Assembly (NCBI GenBank): GCA_036852015.1
Contig: JAANDG010000348.1
Span: 62,001-126,000 of the forward strand
Length of the DNA stretch: 64,000 nucleotides
From: Pelodera strongyloides
Taxonomy: Eukaryota > Nematoda > Chromadorea > Rhabditida > Rhabditidae
Reading direction: 5' to 3'
The position numbers were made by a program, and so were the translations under genes. Shown here piece by piece: positions 28,407 to 41,178 of this stretch (position 1 is its first letter; every line of letters starts with the position of its first letter). Below the pieces are notes generated by a model. The model was given only the letters and a program-made list of their open reading frames with translations. It was not told the origin of the DNA and did no database searches.

Positions 28407-30123
28407 ATGAAGGCCTCAACTATGTCCTCAAGACCTGTGCCCAAAATTTCGACTCAAATTAAGAAGAGTAAGAAGCAGAGCAAGTCGAATTCAGGTAATT
28501 ATTAAATTTTCAATTATTTGTTGTTTATTTTATTATTCCATTTCATAATTCAACTTATTTGCCTAATAAATGGCTTCTTTTAGAAAAGGTCAGCCAATTT
28601 CTATGTTCTTTTCCTCAAAATATTTGCTGCATTACTGCATTCTTTGGCACTCTTATTGTCTTAATTATATGCTTTGTTTTCACTAGAAGATAAGAAAAGA
28701 TGAATCATAGTTTTACTGAAAACTCAAAATGTTCTAAACATTATAGTTTCCACTGTAGCCGTACCTGTACTTCTTATGGTTCGAAAATTAAAATATTGCG
28801 CTATTATAAGTACCAAGAACGTTCTATAAAACCGTCTTGTACGTTTTAGCAGAAAAAGTATAATCACTAAATTTTTCAGTTTCACCTGCATTGACGCGGG
28901 AAGAGCGTGCCGAGATGGCTCTTTTGAATACGATGCTGCCTCCGCCTGCTCGCCTGCAGGATCCGCTAGCGGATCCGGCACTACTTCTCAATTCCACCTG
29001 CAGCTACATCGACGCGCTCCTGAGCACCATCGTGGCCAAAGTCAATCAGGGATCCTTGCCCCGAGGTAAACTTATTTTCATTAAAGCGATAGAACACAGG
29101 ATTTTGAAGTGTATGTTGGATAATTGCGTTCCCATCTGTTGCATGCAAATGAATATAATTATAGCCCAGTATCAGGCAGTGATTTGCATGCACTACATGG
29201 GAATAAAAAGTTGCAACATGCGTTCGAAAACCGGGTGTTATACGGCTTTAAACTTATTTACAATTTATCATCGTTGCTCCTCCACTGTATATTTATACAT
29301 ACTATACCCATCTAGCAACAATGTTAGCTTAGCTAACTGCGCACGCAGTGATAAGGAGAGTTACGCGATTGACCTTTTCCCCAAGGTAACCCTATCTGAT
29401 AAGATTATATATAACCTCTAGCTTTGTAAGGGTATAAATCGATTTACCATCACCAATGTACCGTAGTTTTTCTTATCTTAATTAAGACTTAGGGTACTAA
29501 CCCCTAATCATCTCCCCTTCTTGAGTCACTAACGCAATGTCGTAAATCAGAGCACAGTGCTAATTTGGGCCTGGGTCAGGGTGACTGGTTTTTTCCCGAA
29601 GATTTTCCCACAAAGCGCAACAACTTGGCATTGACTTGAGCGCCGCGCGAGCGCAGATCGCTTATCGTGTAATTAGTGAGTGAGTTTGGGGGGTGAGGTG
29701 CAAGGTCGCGCCCGAGCTACCGTAATCCAAGATCTCTGGAGATTAGCCGAAAGTTAGACAATGATGTTGTGACACTGTTGCACTTTGTGTGTCCTTTACA
29801 GAGGTCATGTTTAAAGCGATTTAACGGCCGCTTTTTGAAATGTATCATGGACAACAGCGTTCCTGTGTCTGTGTGGTTATCCAAAGTTAGCTCGATTTTT
29901 TATTCCAATCACGCTCATTTGCATATGATGCATGGGAATGCAGTTATTCAAAATCCGTTTCAAATTCGGCTGTTGTACCGCTTTAAATTCTCTATGCAAA
30001 GTTAAAAATATAAATTTAATTAACTCATTTTCAGAATTGCTGAACCAGCTCCCTGCCACACCACGTGCCCCTCTTACCTCGCGGCCGAAAAAGACGAACC
30101 GAAAACTCGAGAAGAGACGATAA
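28407..30123 (+). CDS. Unrecognised 120-residue basic protein
   Basis: There are three exons, 28407-28494, 28880-29065 and 30035-30123, with GT-AG junctions in phases 1 and 1. The start is ATG in the context AAAAAATGA, the first in a lysine/serine-rich N-terminus (KKSKKQSK). The middle (residues about 35-92) has an acidic/alanine helix (TREERAEMALLNTMLPPP) and a well-formed amphipathic helix (STCSYIDALLSTIVAKVNQG). The C-terminus is basic (KKTNRKLEKRR), which suggests nuclear or nucleolar location. There is no signal peptide or membrane segment. Exon 2 and exon 3 are more GC-rich than their surroundings and keep a single frame. I do not recognise the family. A role in DNA/RNA or chromatin binding would be only a guess. 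The second intron holds two foldback elements. Confidence 0.75.
29081..29251. repeat. Foldback element in intron of the 120-aa gene
   Basis: It starts TTAAAGCGATAGAACACAGG and ends CCGGGTGTTATACGGCTTTAA, TTAA-bounded. Internal inverted parts are GCATGCAAATGAATATAATT and GTGATTTGCATGCACTAC. It begins 16 bp after the exon 2 donor. Confidence 0.8.
29811..29986. repeat. Second foldback in the same intron
   Basis: It starts TTAAAGCGATTTAACGGCCGC and ends CGGCTGTTGTACCGCTTTAA. An ATTTGCATATGATGCATGGG block lies in the right arm. It ends 48 bp before the exon 3 acceptor. Confidence 0.8.
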
Positions 30124-30688
30124 GAAATCGATATTTATCATATCGATTTATTGATTTTTCAAATTTTCCAAATCATCTGTTGATATCAATCAATATGGGT
30201 CTCTTCCCTTTTCACATGTACATATACTGTTTTAATTGTACTTTGTAGTTTGTTCTGTGATCTTTCCATTCTAACTTGATGATTAGCATACGTTTTCTTT
30301 GAATCCTGTAGTGAGGGACAGGAAGCTGAGAAATTTGCATATTATATCGTATACGATAACGGGTTACTGTATTTCTGTATTCCCCTTCATGTCCACTGTG
30401 TAACTGCCCAATGTTGTTTGAGTTTTAGATTTCCTTCGATACTTGCATTAATTTATGCAGGTAGTTAAGTACTGTACTCGAAAATTACTTACTTATTAGT
30501 GATTGATTTATATGTTGAGATACTGAAGTGTAGTGTAGTTTGTAGATGGTAGACGCCACTCGAGTACAGTAATTAACAAAAACAGCAACACTGTGATCCA
30601 AATCTTTTTTTGTTTTCATTTGTTTTATTTTATTGTATGTTTGGTCTAGTAGACTAGAGATGTTGATCGGTTTATTTATTAAAAACCT

Positions 30689-30694
30689 AATAAA
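30689..30694 (+). terminator. Candidate poly(A) signal for the 120-aa gene
   Basis: AATAAA lies about 570 bp after the stop, the first canonical hexamer I found downstream on this strand. Confidence 0.3.
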
Positions 30695-33241
30695 TTATTA
30701 GATTATTATAAGATATTTTGGCGTTTTGAACAAACTGTAACACATTACACTGTGCACATTTTTGCAATTCATCACACAAGAAAAAAACAATTGGCTGATA
30801 CCAACGATCTGTCGATCATACATACATTTTATAAGGTGTGTTATGGTGGGAAAAAGTACTTAAAATTTAGTGCCGGACGCTTCGGACGGGCACCAAAAAT
30901 TTGAATAGGATACTAAGGAAATGCGTATCATATGCAACTTTCCCAAAGTAGGTTCAATACTGCTTTTTTAAGATACAGTATGTTGATCTTCAAATAAGGC
31001 ACGCTCTTTCAATTGAAAAACGCTTGACACATATGACCATTCAGAAACTATAGTCTAGCCAATTAGGGAACTAATTGTCCCCAAATAAAGGTTTCCCGCC
31101 TCTAAACCTTGCAAGTATACTCAATAATACATGATCTGTAACAAATATTTTATGTTTTATTTATCCTAGACAGATTGCTGCACCTGTTTTTACTAGCAAT
31201 CATTGGATCATTAGCATGTATAGTATACCTTTACAACACAGCTGTGGTATTAGGTATTACCTCTTTAACAGCATGTCAACCTCGTTGTACCCGTATTATT
31301 GTGCAACATTACACGGCTGTTCCGAGCACTCAAGCGTGCGGTTAATCCGAAAATTAGACAAAATATTCGGGGCGCGCACGCTATAGATTACGCTGTCTAT
31401 AGTACGGTGCACAGGTGCATGCACCAGGACTGCTTTGTTAGCCTGCCTGAGCTTAGGCCTCGGGCTAAATAACCCAGAGTTACGCCCAGAGTTACGCAAC
31501 CCACGTCAGCGATTGTTGTAGTTATCGACCATTGACTTTTGACAATGGAACCATGCGGAGATGTCAATCAGAACTTGGTAGAGCAAGTTGAAGAATGCAT
31601 CTGCAACCTATGGGTAATTATGTACTGAGGTTGAGGTGGTTATTACTCAAGTGTTGCCAATTTAACTTTTACATATCTTCAACATGTAAATAACATTGAG
31701 TTAGATAAGTTACGGTAGTGAGCCATACTGAGGTATTGGTATCGCATATAGTGCAGCTTGATGAAGAGGACTATGCAGACTAACAAGTCTAACTAGTGGG
31801 AAGGCGTGGAGGTTACGCAATTAGCAATCATTGTTGACAGGCAGAGTAAGCGAAAGTAGTTTTGATAGTTCGTAGATGGTTCGTGAATCAGATAGAACAC
31901 ATATGTAGTCTACAAGCAACAAACTACAATGATTTCCACTGGTAGTTTCAGGAACTGCTGTTTCAAAAATTCCAACCAGACGTTCAAACTTCAGGGACAA
32001 AGTTCCCAAAACGGCCGGGGAAGTTCCCCCGGGTGTTAGTGGACACACAGCCTCAGGCACGCAATTTCCAGGCTGAAATTTGACTCCTCTATGCAAGAAT
32101 TGCGCAATTCATGTAGGGCCTAGTTGACCCATTCACACCTTGGTACCCAATTACCTATAATACATATATTATACCGTAGACTAGGCCCTAGGGCACTAAA
32201 TGCTAAAAAGTCGCTAAAACGACACTAACAGGTGACAGGTGCTCATCCGACAAATTAGCACGTAATTCAATACTGAAAACTTGAGCTAATGAGTATACAT
32301 AGGTAAACAAATCGAGTGTCATTGTGGGAAATATATATATGGGAAATATATATACGGAGTTTTTTTCCACTGATTATACAGGTGGCATACAATATTATTT
32401 ATCGATTCGATAAATACGACTGATAAGATAAAGAACTGATTTGAATACGGATCATGTGAACCACAAAAGATGAGAATGCAGTAAGGGTTACTAACATAAC
32501 AGCCAGCAAACTAACGAGTGGTACTGAAATCCTGAAATTAAGCTGGCCCATTAGTTTACCGTACCCTAGAACATCTACCGTAATTGATATTTCCCCTGGT
32601 ACAGTACCCAATCCCCCCCCCCCTTACAAATCTTAATTCCCCTACGACCTTCATGTATCTACTTGAGAAATGCTCAACGTTTTTGTCTTCTTCTCGCCAC
32701 CCGTATAAATAAGTTGTGTTTCTAAAGTGGACAGCGCAAAAACTACGCGATCATCCATTAGCCGAACGACCTTGGAGACAAATCGGTGGTACGCATCACT
32801 ACTCCTCACGATTACAACGAAGATATTTAAGGGAAGGTTACTAGTTTTAGTGTTCGAGGCTGGTTTCCTTAGGGGCGTTAACTTACAGTTAGACGGTTAC
32901 TGTCAAATTAATTATTTCGTATAATTAGAGTTACTCAGAAAGGGAGAGAGGGTCAGAGAGAGGGGGAGAGAGAGAGAGAGCATGAGCAGTGTACAGAAAG
33001 AGAAACAGCGAGACCGAGAGAGATAATTATTTGATGAAAATCTTGATAAGGATAGAAAAAAGACATATAGAGACTTTCCCACGACCACCTGTTTTCAAAA
33101 AATTAGAAATTCAAAAATGAATAAAATAATAATCTTCGCGCGCCTTTATGCAGAAGAGTGCATGGGAACGAAGGGTTGGTTCCCATGTTGCGTGTGGCGG
33201 TTTTATTTTTTATGAAAGTAGGCTGTTTTTTTTCTCATATT

Positions 33242-33390
33242 GGGGTTTACAAGTATCCCAAAAATTGTTTGCGATTCTGTCAATACTACCGTATTTCTGC
33301 ACGAAACCTGCATTTATAATACGAAAAATTAAAAAAATGTTCTCGGGTAGTTCCAAGATACGGTAAATTTTCAACGTACTTGCAAACCCC
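33242..33390. repeat. Inverted repeat family G, copy 1
   Basis: The ends GGGGTTTACAAGTA and TACTTGCAAACCCC are inverted, with inner arms ACTACCGTATTT...AAGATACGGTA. The copy at 49074-49225 has the same order and spacing, including TTTCTGCACGAAACCTGCAT. It is a non-coding repeat, probably a MITE. Confidence 0.8.
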
Positions 33391-36092
33391 GTGAGTATAA
33401 TCTTCAAAACGTGTACTGCCTATGGCTATGTGAATTTTCCGCATGCAATTAAAGGTTTACCATTACGCTTAAAATAAAACGCTAATATATTGTTAGAATA
33501 TTTTACAAGCAATGACTCAGACAGGATAAAGGTTACGTTACGAGGGGGATTTGTATACCCGCACCAATAATATCAGTGGTGAATAAGACTGGTCGTGAAG
33601 GTCCCCACCAATGATGAATCAGCATAGCAAGGTAGATATTCAAGTATAATACCCTAACTATACTATACAAACACAATATGGCACATACTATGCAAATCAC
33701 AAAACCATTACTTACAATTACCTAAAAATGGTAAAGCTTACTGTTTCCCAGTTATCTGAGTTCTTTGCAGCTATCTGAACTTTTGTCTTCCCCTGCGTTG
33801 GAACCGTTTCACTATAAGAAAGAGGTTCGTTCAAAAATATGGAACAAATATGAATACGGTCCCCGTTCTCACACGCATCACCCGTCCGTATGCTAATCGG
33901 TGTGACAGCCTTTTGAAGGTAAAATTCCGCTGTACTTTTTTCGGAAACTTTACGGAATGCAATAAGGATTTTGCACTAAAGGCTAAAGGCTGAGACAAGT
34001 TTCCAGTTCATATTCAAAATACGTTGGGAGAATCTACTTCATGAAAAGTTATACAAATTGAAGTAAAGGGCGGTATATCGGTAAATGGAAATATTTTATT
34101 GTTACAGTAGTCTTTGTCTCCTCGGAATGAGAACTCGTATATGAAAGATTGAGCAGTCTATAATTTCACGACTTACAACTAAATAGATCAAGAGCGTAAC
34201 TATCTTCAAGAGTGTAACCCTTACAGTTAGAGATCTGTCTGATGTTGCTTGAACAAGTTGCGCCTATCCTTTCCTAATATCATAAAAATAAAGGTATACT
34301 AATTACTCTTTGAATTAATATTCCCAATCCACTTCTATAAAAATATTCCTCAAAAAAAACGTCCTTCATAACATAAATCCATTCATGGGAACCAATTGAG
34401 ATGTATGGGGTTTAATGGATTTTTTCTTTCTTTTTTTTTCTTTGTCGGTCCTCCCTTTTCTCTTTTCTGTCTTGCGGAAAGTAGAGAGGGATGACCTAAA
34501 TACCGTCGTATTACCTTAGAACCACTGCCACTTATTAGGGCTACCTACTTTGAAGGGAGGATGTGGGAACAATATTGCCGGTTTTTAAAGCGAGTATAAC
34601 ATCCGGATCACTAATATGATATAGTAGATTTAGAAGGAAGAAGATTTATTTAACCTAACTTACCTAACGCTTATGAACAACACATGCAGAATTTTAAGTT
34701 TGGCCGACATCAATATCAACTAGTAACACAATACTGGTATTATTTTACGCACTACCGTATCTAAACTGACCATATTGTATACGTGACTGGTTCGTGACCA
34801 TTTGGTGACCAGTTAGGCACGGTTTTCGCGAAACTTGTCATCACATGGTCCCGAAGTGGTCACCACAAAAACCCAGGAAACCGTCACCAAATGGGTTCAC
34901 CCATTACTCTGTGCCAAATTGTTTAATTGCCTTATGGTTTACCAAAAAATACAGAATAAGACAATATTTGCCCATCAAAGGAGCACTTGTCAATTCACTT
35001 GACTATTCCTCTTCCCCCATCGTGCCCGGCTGCTAATTGCGCAATTGCTTTTGAAACATTCAAGGGGTGCGGCACCCTTTGAGCACCAATTGGCAACCAT
35101 AACAAGACTGGCGCAAGGAGCACATAAAATAACATGCACAAAGTGGCCGGCGCGCAGCCGTAAACTTGCGCCATTAGGGCAATTAAACTAGCAATTAAAC
35201 AATTACGTTGATCAAGGGTAAAGGATAGCGGGCTCGGTTTATGTGATTGCCTAATATTTTGATGAGATAATGAGACAAGAACTAGGTTGGGATTTTTGGA
35301 AAAAAGGATGATGTTTCATGAGTATGTTAAAAACGGGTGGAAATATTATTATCTTAATTACAGATTGTCAAATTAAGACAAAACACCTTGTTTTTGGAAA
35401 GTATGTTAGAAAACTGTTTGCAGATTTGCATGCAAATGAACGTTTATCACTACATGGGAATATAAATGGATTTCAAAAACCGGATGTTATATGGCTTTCA
35501 ACTTTTAAAATATGTCCTATAAGATGCTGCTTTTCCAACATGTGTGGATATCTCCTTTGCACTACACGGGAATATATGCTCGAATTTTGGAATTTAATTT
35601 TAATTTTCTATTCTTCTTTGGGACTTTGAGGCACATGATGGTGAAAAAAGATGAGTCTTTCTAATTTTGCTAAGGATCTTTCCTCAACTACGTAAGTAAA
35701 CTCCTTACGCTTACATAGTCCTGTCCACAGCTTATAACAGTATTCCTATATTTGTTTGGCTATAATGACGTAATATCAATACCGTACATTATATACTGTA
35801 TGTTGGAATGTTTTGGTTGACCAGGTCAGCAAGCAGCTGCTAATCCAAAATGTAAACGTAAACTTACGCTATCGAGTTAAACGATTTGTTTAGATTAAGT
35901 ACTCTAAAGTGAAGGGGTATCGGTTTCCCACACGCAGTTGAATTATTGCATTGCACCTGTTGGGGGGGGGGGGGGTTAGGGTTAGGATAAACGAGTTACG
36001 CCGTGAAATAAATTCACAACTTTCGCAAGTGCAATATTGTGTATTTTTCGGTGTCTGCATCTTTTATAGCAATTCCTAGGAAAAGCCGTATG

Positions 36093-36262
36093 TTAAAGCG
36101 AATTGCTAGCCTCTTTGGAAAATTTGCATATGATAGGCAAATCCTATGTATCCTATGCTAATTTTGTACGATCGTCCACGGCAATCGTACAAAATTATCA
36201 TAGGATACATAGGATTTGCTTATCATATGCAAATTTTCCAAAGGGGCTAGCAATTCGCTTTA
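36093..36262. repeat. TTAA palindrome, family A copy 3
   Basis: It starts TTAAAGCGAATTGCTAGCC and ends GGCTAGCAATTCGCTTTA. The two ends share compensating changes (GAATTG/CAATTC), so the palindrome is kept although the sequence differs from the other copies. It is intergenic. Confidence 0.9.
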
Positions 36263-39010
36263 GCTATTGGAATCTCGATATGAATCAATTAATGCTTACA
36301 AAAGCCTTCTGAAACTCTTATTAGCATGCTGAAACGCATACCAACATATTACAGCCGATATTTAAGAAAAAGCCACAACGTGGAGTACTAACTATACGTT
36401 GTGGTTTTTGAAAATCACATTTATAAACTACAAGTACTAGAAAATTTGGGAACAAAATCATATTTGAATATTTATTAGATTCATTAAAAGAGCGCAACAA
36501 TGTTGTATTGTATACTCTAAAGCGAAATAAAAATCTCCGTACCAAAGCCATATTCAGCTATTTGAAAGCCAACTTTATTATATTTTTTTCGCAAACATTC
36601 GTAAACAAGCGAAGTAAGATGTTGTATAATGGCATACCAAAATGGCACACTAATGGTGTCGTTAGATCTAACACCATTTAGAACAATGGATTGTCACTCA
36701 GAGGATAACTATCAACACCGGATTGTTTATACAACACACTCTTCGGATACCTCGCAAGTGACAAAGTACCATCATTGTCATAGTGCTAGTGACATGACAT
36801 AAGTTCTCTTTTACAACCAAGTCATCTTAAAATTTGAATTAAGGAGAAAAGGGTATTATTAAATTGCTCTTCTAAATAATACGATATATATAAAAAAATA
36901 GTTGTGGTTGTTTACACAAGCACAAGCACAACCTTCGCAAATTACAAATTACAATTTTGTCATTGCTCTAGTGACATTCTTTAGTAGTGTTGAATGCGCT
37001 CTTTTTGGACAATAAAGTGGTAACCAATTAAAAAAAAAGAATTCGTGCTCGTCACAACAAGCTCAATCGTAACTACATTTTTATCACAATGCAGATACTT
37101 GCGGATAGGTTTATTTGTAAATTAGTTACTTTGTAAGAGCTAACATCGCTTCTAGCTCTGAGCGTAAGTTCCTTATTTTTGCACGGCCCTTCTTTATGGT
37201 TGACTACTTGACAACACAGCGTTGATTGCGTAACGATGTTGGAAGTTCTCAGACAAAGGAATAAATGCACATGCATGCAGATCCCCCTATAGACAAAGTA
37301 CAAAGTCACCTCCCGCTGTTGAAGGCACTACTCACCTATAAGTAATTACCAGTAAAAGTACATGAGTGTCCTAATTACAACTGTCTAAAGGAACCTCCAT
37401 CCTTTGTCTTGTGAATTTAATGGGAATACTGGTAAGCTTGAGATGCTAATATTTTAACAAATTTTACAAATAAGCATGTACTTGCAGGCTCTAGACACAG
37501 GAATATAATGTGCGTTTTTATTAGAAGAAGATCTTGGTAGGAGTGCAAAAAGAAGCTAGCATTATCGTTTCATTTTTATGATTGTGGTTTAATCAAAGCT
37601 CACGTATTGGGAACCAATAAATGATATAGAAGCATACCTTTGCTAAATAGTAAAAATTATCTATTAACATTATGTTTCTACCACATCTACAGTACACCAT
37701 GGTACACTTCCTCACCATGGTGCTAAACATAAACAACCATATCCTGTGGCCACCCACTGTGGTGCAAAGTTTGCCCTCTCCGAGTCAAACAGGTAGTTAG
37801 GCAGTCAACAATTACGCAACCGTACCATTCCTCCGCACACAAAGCAAGCAATGCATTGACGGGACAAACCTACCAATTTACAGGCAAATCAACCACAGCG
37901 GGCTATTTAGAACAAGAACCATTCTTCTATATAAAAACCAGCACCCCGATGTGACATGTTGGTAAGTATCAAATTACGGGGTTAAACGAGTTACGTTGCG
38001 ATCCCTGGGAAATTTATGGGCGTTTTTGGCGTGTACTTTTGTTGGAAAAAGTTACAATGCGGGATGCAGCTAGGCTAGTAACCAGTATTAAACTATTAGA
38101 TTTAAACCGGGAGCGTAAATTCTCGTTGGCGAGTTTATTTATTTATTTATCAAATAACACCACAGGGTGTGTGTGCATCACAATGAAATGATGAAAAGAA
38201 AGTAGTATATAACTCGTCGTGTTGTCGTTGATTAGCAAACAGGTGATTTGATAATAAAACAATGGAAATCAAGCGTATATAGGTAATGGTGTCAGGCATT
38301 TCAAGTTTTGCAAATATTTGGCCGCGATCGTATGATATGTGGGCGATATTGTATTGTTACGTCAAAAAATGGGCCACGAGATAAGAACTGAACGAGTGGG
38401 CTTAGGTAAAAGTAAAGCTATTACAACAGGTACTCAAAAACTAGCACAGTGAATACCCTCCACCCGCAGGAAACCTTATGCGCTACAATAAAATATTGCA
38501 GCGCCGCAAATGGCTTTTAGTGGATAAGCCACTCGATATTGGCAATTTTTTGCAAAACTATGAAGAGAAAGCACACTAATAAAGCGTCGATGAACCAAAA
38601 AATAAAGCGAAACCAAACCAAAAACCAAAAAAATAAAATAAAGCGAGTTTTTACTTACTGATGTCACCTAAATTACAAGATGTATTTGCTTGACTGATCG
38701 ATAAATCGATAATCGAAATCATTAAAACATCGATCTTAGCATATTACAGTCATCAGCACGGAAAATTCTTCAGATGGTAGAATCGTATAGCTCGGATACA
38801 CGGATACTGTATGTTGAAACGTATCGTTCATGTCGTAAGCGTTATGGCAACGCTATCACTCATGCCATAGCGTTGACGCCCTATAATTTCCACCGTTACT
38901 CACCTTTGATTGTAAGTCAATTCTCGGTGATTTATCACAGTCAACATTCATATATCGAGATATGGTAGTGTGTATTGTGTACGGTACTACACAGAGACAT
39001 AGCACATACA

Positions 39011-39032
39011 CCCCCCCCCCCCCCCCCCCCCT
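39011..39032 (+). repeat. C22 homopolymer
   Basis: An uninterrupted cytosine run. A G run lies near 35962-35975. Confidence 0.95.
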
Positions 39033-40220
39033 AACTTTTATATTTATCCATTTATTCTTTTCATCACTTTATGCTGTCCATTACGTGTAACAGGTGCGAT
39101 GTGCGATTGGGAAACCAAAATATTTAGCAAAGATACCGCCTGAGATTTGGCGATAAGAGGTAATGGATTAATAGCGGAGTTCGCACTCGGAAAAAATAGG
39201 CATATCATTATAAAAGGTGTGACCCTGGGAGGTAGAGATAGAGTTAGAGAGAGGGAGGGACAGGGGAGAGAGAGAGATGAGATAAAGTAGAAAGGGGAGA
39301 GAGAGAAAAGAGAGGAGAGAGAAAGAGAGACGGAAAGAGAGAGAGAAAATAGAGAGATAGAAGTTAATTCGGCTTGTCTTTCAGATAACATCTACTCTTA
39401 TTATATTTGGGTTTTCTATTTTGATTGTATCACGCACATGCACTTGTGGAACCATATGGTAAACATATTATCCTGAATTTAACTGAAATCCAAAAAAAAA
39501 CTGCAGCAAATTCCAAACTACGGAATTTTCCCAAGATGGTACTTGTTGTAGGGTTGAAGAAGGAAATCCTAACGCATGTACTACTACGAACACGAACTGG
39601 CGGGTATTCAGAAGTCTGAGTAAGTTCAGCGCACGTCGGTTTAACCAATAAGCGCTCAAAAAATATAAGCTACTATTAACGCACCAAGAGTCTTTAACCG
39701 ATTAGTCTAAATGTAAGCTTATTCTTAGTCTTCACCAGACCGCACTGTATTCTTGTAGCTGTGCAGCTCTCTCTATCAGGTACTCAACTTCTCGTACATT
39801 TCTATTTGACGCTGTCGACCCTAGTCTGTCATTTTAGGCATACTGTAGGTAAACGTTCTTAGCTGTCCCGTTGCTGGCCGCGAGTTCCATAGCTGTCTCT
39901 GACTGTCTTCTCTAGAAAACGACTATATTTGTTGAGGTTGGCAGGATAAGGACGGGGTCTGACCGTAAAGATCTGTGCTATAGCTATAGGTACAGTAAAA
40001 CAATCCGATACGCCAACATTCATAGCACGGCTATGGGTCAACAGGTACCCAAATATAGGATAGGTGAGATGAGAGGTGAGCTGAGGTTTTGAGAGTGTAC
40101 CAGTGCCGTAGCGCTAGAATATATTCTTGGCTGGTGCTAGGGAGCTACACTAATTAATAATTGATCCTGATAAGGATCAATTATCATGTTGCAGTTAATT
40201 TGAGTTAGCTTGATTGCGCA

Positions 40221-40394
40221 TTACACCCCCAGGTTTTTGAAACACATCGAGTACACTTACATTATTGTGCAGCATATGCAAGTGAGCACAAATTTGAATA
40301 AAAAACGGCCCCTATTAGACTCCAATTAGCATAAATGGATAAGAATGCAGGTGTCCACGATGCGTTTCAAAAAGCGGCCGGTATTTCGCTTGAA
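40221..40394. repeat. Foldback family B, decayed copy
   Basis: The left arm GTTTTTGAAACACATCGAGTA and right arm GATGCGTTTCAAAAAGCGGC are inverted, around an internal ATGCAAGTGAGCACAAATTTG-like stretch. The terminal TTAA is lost on both sides. Confidence 0.7.
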
Positions 40395-40993
40395 AACCTT
40401 CATCTTTCTGCGAAAGACATTTCAAGAAACTCTTTTCTCTTCGGCCCGACCTTAGTCCCCCCTCCCCCAATATCTCCCTAGGTAAATTTCCATTCGCTTG
40501 ATGAATATGGACACATGTATCCAGTCACACCTGGGCCTCTCGGATCGCAAATATTATATTTAGGAGATCGGTTGTGCCGTGTGGGGGCCATGTGCATGTA
40601 TTATATAGAATGTGTGCCGTCTGCAACGCATCTGTACTCCATCTGTTCGGCGTTTCTCTATTCTTTAATACGTATAACAGAGTTAGAGCATCTGGGACTG
40701 GGATCGAAAGGATGCAAAATCTGGCACACACAGGTTTGAGGATTGTTTCGGGAAAGTAAGCTCAAAGCTAGACTTAGGCAATGCCTCAGCCTAAGCCTAT
40801 GCCTCATCGGTACAATACATTACCAATTGTCTTCTGTAAGGAAAAACAAGAATGCTAACAAAACGGGTAAATGAATGGGGCACTGTACCTAGAAGTGTTT
40901 GTTCAACGGGTTATATTTTCAACCTCATTTTATATATATGCATTGAATCATTGACATTTTAGTTAGATCCAAAACCTCAGAGTTTCGATTCGG

Positions 40994-41178
40994 TTAAAGC
41001 GAAGTACCGGCCGGTTTTCGAAGCACATCGAATAGACCAGCATTCTTATGCAGCGCGTATATGCAAATGAACACAAATTAAACTAAAAATCGAGCTAAAT
41101 TTGAGCAAATTAGCGTAAATACGTAAGAATTCAGTTGTCCACAATGCGTTTCAAAAACCGGCCGGTATTTTGCTTTAA
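40994..41178. repeat. Foldback family B with TTAA ends
   Basis: It begins TTAAAGCGAAGTACCGGCCGG and ends CCGGCCGGTATTTTGCTTTAA. The inner arms carry ATGCAAATGAACAC and the CATTCTTATGC/GCGTAAATACGTAAGAATTC blocks. It is intergenic. Confidence 0.85.

Noticed and set aside
29066..29421. Read-through extension of the 120-aa gene exon 2
   Set aside because: It runs into a foldback element; a good GTAAAC donor and a phase-matched third exon explain the gene better.
31821..32096. 91-codon minus-strand frame with a Pro/Gly-rich start
   Set aside because: No start context, splice partners or family resemblance.
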